The notes: generated by a model not told the origin, from the letters alone. Shown: positions 1 through 10,346, numbered from the stretch's first letter. The stretch: DNA of 64,000 nt from an uncultured Pseudomonadota bacterium (GCA_902826775.1 CADEHE010000010.1:1-64000); one strand, 5' to 3'. Made by a program: numbers and translations.

Positions 1-87
1 AATCCTAACCCCATCCTCTACTTCTGATTGGCTCAAAAAAACGAGGAGGCTTCATATCCAATTACCAGTATAAAGTTTTTCTGGATG

Positions 88-1272
88 CTAGCTTACGTCA
101 TTGCGCAAGCGTGGCGCGACGACTTGCCGTAGCAATAGCGCTGACACTGCCGCGATGATCGCGGCCCAAATCCATGCTGCGCCGGCGCCGAAACGCAACC
201 AGATCCATCCGAATGCAAGTCCGGCCGGGATTGCGCCGATGCCGAGCATCATGTTGTACCAGCCGAAGGCAGTACCGCGCTCGTCGGGTTTTGCTAGATC
301 GCTGATGGCCGCGCGTTCCGCGCCCTCGCTCAGTCCCGCGAACACGCCGTACGCCAGCGTTGCCGCCCACAACCATGCGGTGCTCGCTACGAAGCTGAGC
401 GCTAAATACAGCAGCGCATTGACGCTCCAACTGATGAACATGACTTCGCTGCGCGCAAGGCGATCGGCGAGCACGCCGCCGGCGGCGGCAGCGAGGGATT
501 TGGCAAGATTTAGCGCTGCCCACAGAACCAGCAAGTGCGCGGCAGACAGATGCATCTCGTGTCCGCGCAGCACGATGAACGTTTCCGAGGTGCGCGCGAA
601 AGTGAACAACAGCAGCAACAGTAAGTGCCGCTGCATGGCGCGCGACAACAACGACCAGCGCAACGAGGGGGGCGTTGCATCATAGGAATTTGTCTGCGTA
701 GGCGGCTCTTTAATTGCAAACGCCAGCAACGCAACGCTCACGACACCGGGCACTGCGGACCAGAAGATCACTTCGGCGAGGGAAGCTTGCGTCCAGGTAA
801 GCGCGGCGGCGGCGAGCAGCGAGCCCAACACCGCGCCCGCATTGTCGAGTGCGCGATGAAAGCCGAATGCCGCGCCGCGCACATCCGCCGCCGTGCTGTC
901 GACGATCAGCGCGTCGCGCGGTGCGCTGCGGATTCCTTTGCCGACACGGTCAACGCAGCGCAGCAGCAATAGGCTCACCCAACTGCCGGCAAGGCCTAGC
1001 AGTGGCCGTGCGAGGTTCGACAGCGCGTAGCCGCCGAGCGTCAGGCCTTTGCGCTTGCCTCCCAGCGCGTCGGAATGGCGGCCCGCCCAGAGTTTGAGAA
1101 AGCTTGCGACGGCGTCGGCGACACCTTCGATAAGCCCAAGCGCGACCGGGCCGGCCGCCAGCACCGTCGCCAGCAGAATCGGCAGCAGCGGTATTACCAT
1201 GTCCGAGGCCATATCGTTTAGAAAACTGACGATACTTAGGACGATGACGGTGCGGGGCAGCGAGCGGAACAA
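88..1272 (-). CDS. MFS family transporter
   Basis: A 394-residue, very hydrophobic protein with about twelve predicted membrane spans and the usual MFS loop 2-3 basic cluster (GGKRKG, near residue 72). The segment DRVGKGIRSAPRDALI near residue 110 is typical of a drug/metabolite exporter subgroup of MFS proteins. It should act in the inner membrane as a proton-coupled transporter; the substrate cannot be read from sequence. The start is a TTG; an in-frame stop lies five codons upstream and no better start exists before the first membrane span. It is divergent from the small secreted protein gene at 1439. Confidence 0.8.
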   Translation of the reverse strand: MFRSLPRTVIVLSIVSFLNDMASDMVIPLLPILLATVLAAGPVALGLIEGVADAVASFLKLWAGRHSDALGGKRKGLTLGGYALSNLARPLLGLAGSWVSLLLLRCVDRVGKGIRSAPRDALIVDSTAADVRGAAFGFHRALDNAGAVLGSLLAAAALTWTQASLAEVIFWSAVPGVVSVALLAFAIKEPPTQTNSYDATPPSLRWSLLSRAMQRHLLLLLLFTFARTSETFIVLRGHEMHLSAAHLLVLWAALNLAKSLAAAAGGVLADRLARSEVMFISWSVNALLYLALSFVASTAWLWAATLAYGVFAGLSEGAERAAISDLAKPDERGTAFGWYNMMLGIGAIPAGLAFGWIWLRFGAGAAWIWAAIIAAVSALLLRQVVAPRLRNDVS

Positions 1273-1361
1273 AGTAGGTGGGCGCTAACGATAGATCTGC
1301 TAGCGAAATGCCGAGAAGAGCGCGATTGTACGGCAAGGTGTAATGACGCCGAGATGCAACG

Positions 1362-1375
1362 TTGACATATGTCAA
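1362..1375. promoter_or_regulatory. Perfect 14-bp palindrome, candidate operator
   Basis: TTGACATATGTCAA is a perfect palindrome in the divergent intergenic region between the MFS gene and the secreted protein gene. Each half contains a TTGACA, so it could double as a -35 element in either direction, but I found no good -10 at 16-18 bp on either strand. A dimeric repressor site is the simplest reading. Confidence 0.35.
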
Positions 1376-1438
1376 AGCGTTGTACCGCTCGGCTCGCTAT
1401 TCTGAGTTTTGGGTTGTTAGTTCAAAGGAGAACATGCA

Positions 1439-1915
1439 ATGACTAATTCGCTTCTCAAAGTAACGCTAGTCTTAACGTTTACTTCGCTTTCAGCGTATGC
1501 GGCACCTGCCAAAGAAGGCGATATCGACGCAATTCAATGTGGGCACGGCCCGGCATTCGTCAGCAGCATAGCTCCGGATGCGTCGGCCGGTTCTTATTCA
1601 ATTACGGTGCAGGTCGTCACCAAGGAAGGCAGTCTGTACCACAACGTGTCCGGCATATGCAGCGGCGCATGGCAGCTACTGAAGGGCGATTACAGCGAGA
1701 CCGGTTCATGCGATTACGTCGATCCGCAGGGAGACCATTTCTTCGGCATCTATACACGCAAGGGCGGCGAGGGCGAGTTCAAAGTGCACGCCGGAACTGG
1801 CAAGTATGTCGGGTTAGAGCAGACGGGGCGTTTCGCGCCGCTGGGAGAATACTTTCAAGTGCCCGGCGAATATCGCGGCTGCATTAAATTCGCGGGTCAT
1901 TGGAAAATGAAATAG
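1439..1915 (+). CDS. Small secreted protein of unknown function
   Basis: A 158-residue protein with a clear Sec signal peptide: a Lys near residue 7, a hydrophobic core, and a probable cleavage after AYA near residue 21. The mature part has four Cys residues and many Gly and aromatic residues. The segment GTGKYVGLEQTGRF looks like the repeated strand-turn motif of small beta-barrel proteins. The ATG is preceded by AAGGAG at about 8 nt. No enzyme motif was recognised. It is monocistronic, followed by a GC-rich hairpin. Confidence 0.65.
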   Translation: MTNSLLKVTLVLTFTSLSAYAAPAKEGDIDAIQCGHGPAFVSSIAPDASAGSYSITVQVVTKEGSLYHNVSGICSGAWQLLKGDYSETGSCDYVDPQGDHFFGIYTRKGGEGEFKVHAGTGKYVGLEQTGRFAPLGEYFQVPGEYRGCIKFAGHWKMK

Positions 1916-1937
1916 AGGATTGCACTGAGCTGCGCCA

Positions 1938-1965
1938 CTGCTCTGTCTGAGCCTGCTCAGAGCAG
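1938..1965 (+). terminator. Hairpin after the secreted protein gene
   Basis: CTGCTCTG pairs with CAGAGCAG, enclosing an inner TCTGAGC/GCTCAGA hairpin. There is no T-run, so this is a weak terminator candidate lying between convergent genes. Confidence 0.3.
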
Positions 1966-2034
1966 TAGAACGGGTAGGGCGCAGACGCTCCCGGGACTAT
2001 TCCTCAGTGGAGGCGGCGCGATTCGACACTGTCA

Positions 2035-2583
2035 TTATGCGGGTAGAGCGAATTGATCCAGGTACGGCATGTAGCTATCTTCCACATCGATCTGCAACGC
2101 GGCCAATAGCCGCACGACGCCACAGTAGAACGAAATGACTAGCAATAGATCGACGATGCGTTCGTAGTCGAGCGCGCTGCGCAGCGCGTTGTACGTTGTC
2201 TCCGACAGATCGGGCGCCGCCGTGAGTTCGCGCGCAGCTTGCAGCACGGCGCGTTCCAGCGGCGTGAGATTCGTGGGTTCGCCATTGGTCTCGGCAACGA
2301 TCGCATGGATATCTTCGTCGTGCACGCCGAACTCGCGGCCGATCTTTACGTGATGCGAGTATTCGTAGGGCGAGCGCGTCAGGTATCCGACCTGCAATAT
2401 CGCCATTTCGCGCAACCGCGGGTCGAGTTTGCTGTGATAGCGGATGTACTGCGCGAGCCCGGTAAAGCTGCGCAGGGCGTCGGGGCTGTGCGCGAAGGCG
2501 CGGTTCAGATTGATGTTGCGCGCGAGCAAGTCCTGATTCTGCGGTGCCAGCTCCTGCTTATCTAAATAGGGGATGCGTGCCAT
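2035..2583 (-). CDS. Carboxymuconolactone decarboxylase family protein
   Basis: A 182-residue all-helical protein of the CMD/AhpD-like family. The pattern LDPRLREMAILQVGYLTRSP followed by EYSHHVKIGREFGV matches the family core, in which a histidine replaces the CxxC of true AhpD. The start is placed at ATG 2583 because GAGAG lies just upstream; a longer reading frame to 2637 would overlap the SDR gene for no reason. It follows the SDR gene by 28 bp, so the two are probably co-transcribed. Such pairs occur in catabolic clusters, but the substrate is unknown. Confidence 0.75.
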   Translation of the reverse strand: MARIPYLDKQELAPQNQDLLARNINLNRAFAHSPDALRSFTGLAQYIRYHSKLDPRLREMAILQVGYLTRSPYEYSHHVKIGREFGVHDEDIHAIVAETNGEPTNLTPLERAVLQAARELTAAPDLSETTYNALRSALDYERIVDLLLVISFYCGVVRLLAALQIDVEDSYMPYLDQFALPA

Positions 2584-2611
2584 ATCATTTCTCTCGCCGT
2601 TGCCGTATGTT

Positions 2612-3436
2612 TTACTGCGTGTCGGTGGCTCGGGCACGGCTCACCAGCGTCGTGCCACCATCGACGACGAGTGTTTGCCCCGTAATGAGGCGCGCATGGT
2701 CAGACAATAAAAAGCACACGGCGTAGCCAACGTCCCAGCCGGTGCCCTCGACGCCAAGCACCGACGCCTTGCGGCGGCGCTCGCGCGCCTCATCGCTCAT
2801 GCCCTCCGCGTAGACCATGGGCGTATACATCGGACCGGGTGCGATGCAATTCACGCGAATGCCGGAGGGTCCATGATCGACCGCCATGGCGCGCGTGAGC
2901 GCAATGACCGCGCCCTTCGAAGTGGAATACGCGGTCATGCCGCGCGGACGCAGGGCGGCGATGGAGGCGATATTGACGATGGCGCCGCGGCCCGCTGTCT
3001 CCAGCATTGCCGGGATAGCGTATTTGGAAACGAGAAACATGCTATCGACGTTGACTTGCATGAGGCGCCGCCACGTCGCGGCATCTTCTTCAACTACGCT
3101 GCCGCTGCTGGCGATGCCGACATTGTTATCGAGAAAATCCAGCCGGCCGAAGCGCTCCAGCGCGGACGCCACCATTGCGCGGCACTGCGTTTCGTCGGTT
3201 ACATCGGTTTGGCATGCGGCGGCCGTGCCGCGTTCAGCCTCGATAAGTGCCACGGTGCGCTGGGCGAGTTGCAGATCGCGGTCGACTACCAACACGTGCG
3301 CGCCGGCACGCGCCAACAGCATTGCCGCCGCGCGTCCGTTGCCGATGCCGTCGCCCGCAGCGCCGCCGCCGGTGACGATCGCCACTTTGCCCGCTAAGCC
3401 GGCGTCACGCACGGGTTCTGAAGTATTTGAGGTCAT
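2612..3436 (-). CDS. Short-chain dehydrogenase/reductase (SDR)
   Basis: A 274-residue classical SDR. It has an N-terminal nucleotide-binding loop near residue 22, the LDNNVG motif near residue 103, the catalytic Ser in NIASIAAL, and the YSTSK catalytic Tyr/Lys near residue 170. The glycine loop TGGGAAGDGIG is two or three residues longer than the usual TGxxxGIG. The C-terminal TGQTLVVDGGTT is typical. It oxidises or reduces a hydroxyl/keto group with NAD(P); the substrate is unknown. It lies upstream of, and is likely co-transcribed with, the CMD-family gene. Confidence 0.8.
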   Translation of the reverse strand: MTSNTSEPVRDAGLAGKVAIVTGGGAAGDGIGNGRAAAMLLARAGAHVLVVDRDLQLAQRTVALIEAERGTAAACQTDVTDETQCRAMVASALERFGRLDFLDNNVGIASSGSVVEEDAATWRRLMQVNVDSMFLVSKYAIPAMLETAGRGAIVNIASIAALRPRGMTAYSTSKGAVIALTRAMAVDHGPSGIRVNCIAPGPMYTPMVYAEGMSDEARERRRKASVLGVEGTGWDVGYAVCFLLSDHARLITGQTLVVDGGTTLVSRARATDTQ

Positions 3437-3545
3437 CCGCTACAAAGTAAAGTTGTGTGGGAAAGCTGGAAACGGCGCGGCAGCGAAGAGACAGATGCAG
3501 CTTGAACGATTGTACGCGCTCCGCCGCGCGGTTTGGCGCACTGAT

Positions 3546-4691
3546 CTAACTGAACAGCGCGCCTTGCTGCCGCTCGCTTGCTGCGGACGCGGAGTTGATT
3601 TCATGCGCGGCATGCGCCGACACCAGCGAACCAATGCGCACGCCGAGCAGGCGCAGCTTTCGATCGAAGCGCACACGCTTCAAGCAAACGCGCGCGGCTT
3701 GTCGGATTGCCTCGGTATCGTTGACGGGCAGACTCAAGGTCGTGGCGCGCGTGACGCCACGGAAGTCTTCGTAGCGCAGCCGCACGCCGACCGTTTTGCC
3801 CAGATAGCCTTTGCGCACCAAATTTCCGCTCAAGCGTTCGCACAGTTGCAGCAGAACATGCGACAGCAGTTCGCGGTCGCGGCGCACATCGAGGTCGCGC
3901 TCGAAGGTCGTTTCGCAGCTGATCGATTTCGGTTCGCGCACGGTCACCACGGGCCGCTCGTCGATGCCTTGCGCCGCATCCAGAAGCCAATCGCCGAAAT
4001 GCGCGCCGAAATGCGTCGCCAGCAGAGCGCGCTCGGCTTGAGCCAGCGCGCCGATGGATTCAATGCCAAGCGCCTGCAGCTTGGCGGCGGCGCGCGGTCC
4101 GATGCCGTTGATCTTGCGCGCAGGCAATGGCCAGATGCGCGTGCGCACGTCCGCCGCGGTTAGGATAGTTAGGCCGTCCGGCTTATCCAGATCGGAGGCG
4201 ATCTTTGCCAGCAGTTTGTTTGGCGCGACACCGATCGAGCAAGAAAGACCGGTGGCGCGCCGCACATTGTCTTTGATCGCTTGCGCGAGCGGAGCGGTTT
4301 CTTCGTCGTGTTCGGTAAGATCGATGTAGATCTCGTCGATGCCGCGGTCTTCGATGGTCGGCGCAATTTCGGCCACAGCGGCTTTGAACAAACGCGAATA
4401 GCGCGTGTATTGCTCGAAGTCGGCCGGCAACAAGATTGCCTCCGGTGCAAGCTTGGCGGCTTTCATCAAGCCCATGCCTGAATGCACGCCGAGCGCGCGG
4501 GCCTCATAGGTGGCGGTCGTGGCGACGCCGCGCCCCGTGTACTGGCTCAGGCGCATGCCGGGTTCTTGCTCGCTGTCCTTTCTGCGTCGCCCGCCGATTA
4601 CCAGCGCGATGCTCTTAAATTGCGGATAGCGCAGCAACTCGACGCCTGCGTAGAAGGCGTCCATATCAAGATGCGCAATTCTTCGTTGCAT
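3546..4691 (-). CDS. dinB: DNA polymerase IV (Y-family translesion polymerase)
   Basis: A 381-residue Y-family polymerase. The N-terminal DMDAFYA gives the first metal-binding Asp, and GIDEIYIDLT near residue 104 supplies the second acidic pair (usually SxDEAYLD). SCSIGVAPNKLLAKIASDL is the conserved palm/thumb segment, followed by the HhH thumb (INGIGPRAAAKLQ) and the little-finger domain. The C-terminus ends in QQGALFS, matching the QxxLF beta-clamp binding peptide. It is divergent from acs. No LexA-type box was recognised upstream. Confidence 0.92.
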   Translation of the reverse strand: MQRRIAHLDMDAFYAGVELLRYPQFKSIALVIGGRRRKDSEQEPGMRLSQYTGRGVATTATYEARALGVHSGMGLMKAAKLAPEAILLPADFEQYTRYSRLFKAAVAEIAPTIEDRGIDEIYIDLTEHDEETAPLAQAIKDNVRRATGLSCSIGVAPNKLLAKIASDLDKPDGLTILTAADVRTRIWPLPARKINGIGPRAAAKLQALGIESIGALAQAERALLATHFGAHFGDWLLDAAQGIDERPVVTVREPKSISCETTFERDLDVRRDRELLSHVLLQLCERLSGNLVRKGYLGKTVGVRLRYEDFRGVTRATTLSLPVNDTEAIRQAARVCLKRVRFDRKLRLLGVRIGSLVSAHAAHEINSASAASERQQGALFS

Positions 4692-4791
4692 GGTTGGTGT
4701 GCTGCGCTGCAGTGTTTAAGGGATAGCGGCTGCATCGCGCCGCAATGCCGGTGCTGGCTAACAGCGTGATTAGAATCCTTGGCCGAGACCA

Positions 4792-4817
4792 TTGCAACTG
4801 TGCACAGCCGCTATAAT
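4792..4817 (+). promoter_or_regulatory. Candidate acs promoter
   Basis: A consensus TATAAT lies at 4812-4817, about 44 bp before the acs start. The nearest -35-like hexamer, TTGCAA at 4792, is only 14 bp upstream, shorter than optimal. This suggests activator dependence or a weak -35. Confidence 0.35.
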
Positions 4818-4860
4818 TCTCTAGGAGCCGCTGGGGTTAACGCACATTGGGGAGGCAAAC

Positions 4861-6828
<1,968 letters not shown>

Positions 6829-6848
6829 ACGTGGCGCGGGTGTACAAC

Positions 6849-6874
6849 GAGGGGCGGGGGTCCCTCCGCCCCTC
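6849..6874 (+). terminator. acs terminator hairpin
   Basis: GAGGGGCGG pairs perfectly with CCGCCCCTC around an 8-nt loop, 20 bp after the acs stop. The T-tract is poor. The hairpin leaves only about 24 bp before the lptG start codon. Confidence 0.5.
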
Positions 6875-6898
6875 CTTTCGTCCCCGCGCCTTCCTCCT

Positions 6899-7972
6899 AT
6901 GAATATCCTCGCGCGCTACCTCTCCAGGGAAGTGCTGGCGATGACGGCGCTAGTGTTGTTGGCGCTGGTGCTATTGTTTTCCCTGGTCGATCTCATCCAA
7001 GAGCTGGATGACTTGGGGCGCGGTAACTATGGCTTGCGGCGCATGTTTATTTATGTCGCGTTGTCGATGCCCAGCTACATCTACGAGACGCTGCCGATTG
7101 CGGCGCTGATCGGCACGCTCGCCGCGCTCGCTGTGCTCTCCGGCAATTCCGAAGTGACAGTGATGCGCACCGCGGGCATGTCGCTCGGCACGTTCGCCGG
7201 CGTGTTGGTGGCGCTCGGTTTCGGCTTGGCGCTGCTTAGCTTTGTCTGCGGCGAATTCGTCGTGCCGTATACCGAGCGCCTTGCACAGCGCTTTCGCCTG
7301 GAGGCGCTTAACTCTGTCGTCGGTCAGCAGTTTCGTTCCGGCCTGTGGGTGAAAGACGATAAGCGTTTCATTAATGTTCAGGAAATGTTGCCTGACTCCA
7401 GTCTGCGCAATGTGCGCATTTATGAGTTCGACAAGAGCTTCCAGCTTAGCCGCATCCAGATAGCCGCAAAGGGCGAATACCAGGGAGGTAATCGCTGGCG
7501 CATTTCCGACGTACAAGAAACGCTGCTCGCCGATGGGCATATCGTGCTGAACAAGATCGCGCAGGCTGAATGGAAAACGGTGCTGACACCGGAGATTTTC
7601 GGCGTCATGCTGGTGAAGCCGGAACAGATGTCGGCTTGGAACCTGCTGACTTACATCGATCACTTGAGCGAGAACAAGCAAAAGACGCTGCGCTACGATC
7701 TCGCGCTTTGGTTCAAGTTTGTCTACCCGCTCTCGACCATCGTCATGATGGTGCTCGCCGTGCCCTTTGTCGTGTTTCAGCATCGCGGCGCCACGGTCGG
7801 CGGACGCATCTTTGTTGGGATCATGCTGGGCATCTTGTTCCATTCGCTGACACGTCTGACCAATAACTTGGCGGTGATCAACAATTGGAATCCGGCGTTA
7901 GCTTCACTCCTGCCGGTTGCAGCGTTCTTGCTGTTGGCGCTGGTGCTCAACTACGCTGTCGAGCGGCGCTAG
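6899..7972 (+). CDS. lptG: LPS export permease LptG-like (YjgP/YjgQ family)
   Basis: A 357-residue inner-membrane protein with the LptF/LptG layout. Two or three membrane helices lie within residues 10-125, then a periplasmic beta-jellyroll of about 150 residues (TERLAQRFRLEALN to LVKPEQMS), then three C-terminal helices. In the family it pairs with LptF and the LptB ATPase to pull lipopolysaccharide from the inner membrane toward LptC/LptA. LptG is normally adjacent to lptF; here it stands alone after acs and a terminator. No Shine-Dalgarno is visible before the ATG. LptF is the close alternative assignment. Confidence 0.85.
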   Translation: MNILARYLSREVLAMTALVLLALVLLFSLVDLIQELDDLGRGNYGLRRMFIYVALSMPSYIYETLPIAALIGTLAALAVLSGNSEVTVMRTAGMSLGTFAGVLVALGFGLALLSFVCGEFVVPYTERLAQRFRLEALNSVVGQQFRSGLWVKDDKRFINVQEMLPDSSLRNVRIYEFDKSFQLSRIQIAAKGEYQGGNRWRISDVQETLLADGHIVLNKIAQAEWKTVLTPEIFGVMLVKPEQMSAWNLLTYIDHLSENKQKTLRYDLALWFKFVYPLSTIVMMVLAVPFVVFQHRGATVGGRIFVGIMLGILFHSLTRLTNNLAVINNWNPALASLLPVAAFLLLALVLNYAVERR

Positions 7973-7978
7973 GGTTTT

Positions 7979-8344
7979 CTAACTCTTTTCATTCTCGCCG
8001 TTGCCGCGATCGCGCTGGTTGCGGCGATCCGGCCGGTTCGGGTTGCGCCGCTCCAGATGCGGGGGCAGGGGAGTCTGCCGCACGCGGCGTTCGCGTCGCT
8101 TGCGTTGCGCAAAGGTAAAGTCGCGCGGCACACCTTCAATAATGGCTTCGGGGTTGAGCAAGCGCACGACGAATGCGGCCACATCGCTGGCTGAATAGTA
8201 GCGGCGCCCGCGCACGACGGCACAGCGCAGCTGCGGCGGCGCCGCGCGCTGATCGGCGTCTAGCCATGCGGAGGCGTTGCTTTTCATGTGCGGTTGCAGC
8301 AGCGCAGCAGCCTCGGCGAAAGTGATTAGTTTGATGCGTGGCAC
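7979..8344 (-). CDS. Hypothetical protein with helix-turn-helix-like N-terminus and basic tail
   Basis: A 121-residue protein. Residues 5-70 (ITFAEAAALL and RGRRYYSASDVAAFVVRLL) resemble a MerR/excisionase-like winged-helix fold that reads a recognition helix. The last 45 residues are rich in Arg, Asn and Pro and probably disordered, which suits nucleic-acid binding. It is convergent with lptG, the stops being separated by 6 bp. No close family was recognised; the DNA-binding role is an inference. Confidence 0.5.
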   Translation of the reverse strand: MPRIKLITFAEAAALLQPHMKSNASAWLDADQRAAPPQLRCAVVRGRRYYSASDVAAFVVRLLNPEAIIEGVPRDFTFAQRKRRERRVRQTPLPPHLERRNPNRPDRRNQRDRGNGENEKS

Positions 8345-8490
8345 GAGCTAAGCGGCCTATCGAGAAAGCTCGTCGCGCCTTGAACTCGTTTGCAAGGGAA
8401 CGGCTGGCTGAGAGTCTTGGGCATGTTGCCAAAAATCAATGCGCAAACGCAAATGATAAGGCATGTGCAGCACCGCTGCGCGCCTCGTTC

Positions 8491-8922
8491 TTACTCGCGC
8501 GCTAAGCGGGTGCCGGCGAGGCGATCGTGCAGATACTGCTTGTCTCGATCAAATAAGCTCCACCAGAGCGTGGCGCCGAGCAGGCCCCAAGCTAGCACGG
8601 CCAACACGAAGCGCAGCGCGGCTTGTGGCCAGCGCAGCCGGCTCCCATCCACATTGGTCAATCGAATGCGCCAGGCGCGCATCGCAAGCGTTTGGCCTTG
8701 CCGCGCCCAGAACCAGATGAAGTACGCCGCAACGATGCCGAAACAGTAGATCTGAAACCAGACGCGCAGTGGCACCTCCCCGCGATAGCGGGTGAGTGCC
8801 TCGAATCCGAGACCGGCCACGAACAATACTCCAAACAGGAGTAGCCCGTCGTAAAGAAATATGGCTAGTTTTGTAAGAAACCCTGGGGCTGTATAGAGGT
8901 GCCCAGGCGCTGCGGTGACCAT
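8491..8922 (-). CDS. RDD family membrane protein
   Basis: A 143-residue protein with three predicted membrane helices (near residues 22-42, 58-78 and 105-125). The C-terminal WSLFDRDKQYLHDRLAGTRL is the diagnostic motif of the RDD family, and TLAMRAWRIRL is the conserved segment between helices two and three. Family members are of uncertain function; some act in Na+/H+ exchange or envelope homeostasis. It is the last gene of the sigma factor operon, 13 bp after the DUF3106 gene. Confidence 0.8.
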   Translation of the reverse strand: MVTAAPGHLYTAPGFLTKLAIFLYDGLLLFGVLFVAGLGFEALTRYRGEVPLRVWFQIYCFGIVAAYFIWFWARQGQTLAMRAWRIRLTNVDGSRLRWPQAALRFVLAVLAWGLLGATLWWSLFDRDKQYLHDRLAGTRLARE

Positions 8923-8935
8923 AAGGCGATGCGCC

Positions 8936-9319
8936 TTAGCGCACGTCTTTGAGTTTCTTCTTGATGCCTTCGCGCTGTTCGGGCGGTAGGCTTTGTAGTT
9001 CCCGGAAGTTTTCGCGCGCCGCGTTGCGCTCCTCTGGGCTTAGTTTCGACCATGCCGGCAGGCGCTGCTGAAAGCGTTGGCGTTGCTCGGCGTTGAGCTT
9101 GGGATATTCTTTGGCAACATCCAGCAGATTTTGTCGCTGCGCCGGCGACAGCTGCTTCCACCCGGGTTGAACTGGGGCGAGGATCTGGCGCTGGTCGGGT
9201 GTCAATTCTTCCCAATTCGGATCGGCCAGCGCAGCGCCCGCCGCTAGCAAGCCAATGCCCAGCATTGCCCGCCGAACTCCTTGCGCCGTCATGGTGATCA
9301 GCAAGTGTGGTTTAGGCAT
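8936..9319 (-). CDS. DUF3106 family periplasmic protein
   Basis: A 127-residue protein with an N-terminal signal sequence (basic, then a hydrophobic run ending in AAGAALA). The mature region has repeated tryptophan motifs: WEELTPDQRQIL, WKQLSPAQRQNLL, WSKLSPEERN. This repeat and the charged helical tail match DUF3106, a helical periplasmic family of betaproteobacteria. The start overlaps the end of the DUF3619 gene by 22 bp, so translation is probably coupled. Its function is unknown; the Trp-x-x-L-(S/T)-P repeat recalls periplasmic stress sensors. Confidence 0.75.
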   Translation of the reverse strand: MPKPHLLITMTAQGVRRAMLGIGLLAAGAALADPNWEELTPDQRQILAPVQPGWKQLSPAQRQNLLDVAKEYPKLNAEQRQRFQQRLPAWSKLSPEERNAARENFRELQSLPPEQREGIKKKLKDVR

Positions 9320-9672
9320 GAATCAAAGTCTGGGCGTGTGTATGCGGAAAGCGGGGCTTCATCGACCAGCAAAGCAAGATCGATCGACTCCGGCTGAGCG
9401 GCGGGACGATTTTGCCATTGCACCACACCCCAGGCCAACGCGGCAACGGCCGCTGCGGCGACGCCAGCTCGCGCAGGCGAGAGCACGCGTGAGAGATGCG
9501 CGGCCATACTGCGCAAGCCGCCGGCTTCGAACGCATCTTGACGCTGGTTTGCGCGACGCAGCGCAGCCATACGGGCATCGGCTAACCGGCCGGCCACGCG
9601 GCTGTTGATCATCGGCCCGCTACCTTGATCCAAAAGTGAAACAACTCGTTCGACGAATTCTGTTTTGTTCAC
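9298..9672 (-). CDS. DUF3619 family single-span membrane protein
   Basis: A 124-residue protein with a cytoplasmic N-terminal half (NKTEFVERVVSLLDQG), one membrane helix near residue 76 (GVAAAAVAALAWGVV), and a short periplasmic tail. I place the start at the GTG at 9672. That codon overlaps the sigma factor stop as GTGA, with GGGA upstream. Its position right after an ECF-type sigma gene and its topology are those of an anti-sigma factor. DUF3619 is not a proven anti-sigma family, so that role is inference. Confidence 0.7.
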   Translation of the reverse strand: MNKTEFVERVVSLLDQGSGPMINSRVAGRLADARMAALRRANQRQDAFEAGGLRSMAAHLSRVLSPARAGVAAAAVAALAWGVVQWQNRPAAQPESIDLALLVDEAPLSAYTRPDFDSCLNHTC

Positions 9673-10208
9673 AGCGAAATTCCCTTTGCCTTCAATACCG
9701 TCGACAGGGCTTGGACTGCCCGGGAGCAATGGGTTTTGACGCTACCTTCTGAGCACCCCATCGCGACGGCTGTTTCGGCAACATCGAGCTCCTCCCAGTA
9801 ACGTAGCAGAAACGCCTGGCGTTGACGGGTAGGCAGGCGCTCGATAGCGTCTTGAATGAGGGTCATAAGCTGCTTCTGCTCCAATTGCTTGGCCGGGGAG
9901 TCGGCGATATTGGCTTCCCCTTCCGCTTCAAGCGTTTCTAGCGGATCTTGCTCATCGCCCTCGTACTTGTTGCCGGAGAACGATGAGAACAGCGTGACCC
10001 ACATCGAGCGCACTTTCTGGCGGCGGAAGTGGTCGCGGATGCCGTTCTGCAAGATGCGCTGGAACAGCATCGGCAACTCTTCCGGCGGCTTGCCGCTGTA
10101 CTTCTCGGCGAGCTTCATCATGGCGTCTTGGACGATGTCCAACGCCAACTCTTCGTTGCGCACAGTGAACATCGCGTGCCGAAACGCGCGACGTTCCACT
10201 TTGCTCAA
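9669..10208 (-). CDS. RNA polymerase sigma factor, ECF/RpoE-like
   Basis: A sigma factor of about 179 residues. Region 2 is RNEELALDIVQDAMMKLAEKY with the PMLFQRILQNGIRDHFRRQK continuation; region 4 is RLPTRQRQAFLLRYWEELDVAETAVAMGCSEGSVKTH, ending in the helix-turn-helix. The acidic linker EGDEQDPLETLEAEGE separates them. The coordinates use a TTG at 10208, but reading continues in frame upstream as ASAQELSDF, which looks homologous to related sigma factors. No ATG, GTG or TTG exists there, only a CTG at 10238 preceded by GGGA. The gene heads a minus-strand operon and is divergent from ilvI. Confidence 0.82.
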   Translation of the reverse strand: MSKVERRAFRHAMFTVRNEELALDIVQDAMMKLAEKYSGKPPEELPMLFQRILQNGIRDHFRRQKVRSMWVTLFSSFSGNKYEGDEQDPLETLEAEGEANIADSPAKQLEQKQLMTLIQDAIERLPTRQRQAFLLRYWEELDVAETAVAMGCSEGSVKTHCSRAVQALSTVLKAKGISL

Positions 10209-10346
10209 GAAATCCGACAGTTCTTGTGCACTAGCCAGTTTGTGTTCCCGGAGCGTGTTCCCGGCTTTGTCAATAGAAACAAACTGTTAACGCCGGGTGC
10301 CGCATTGTGCCTGATAACGAGGCGTGGGGGAACCCCTATAAAAAGG

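Noticed and set aside
2886..4163. 425-codon plus-strand open frame opposite the SDR and dinB genes
   Set aside because: It is antisense to two genes with clear catalytic motifs. High-GC third positions open long antisense frames, and the product has no recognisable domain.
4779..4796. Sigma-54-like element (TTGGCC...TTGCA) before acs
   Set aside because: The GG-to-GC spacing is one base longer than the sigma-54 consensus, and no enhancer-binding protein gene is nearby.
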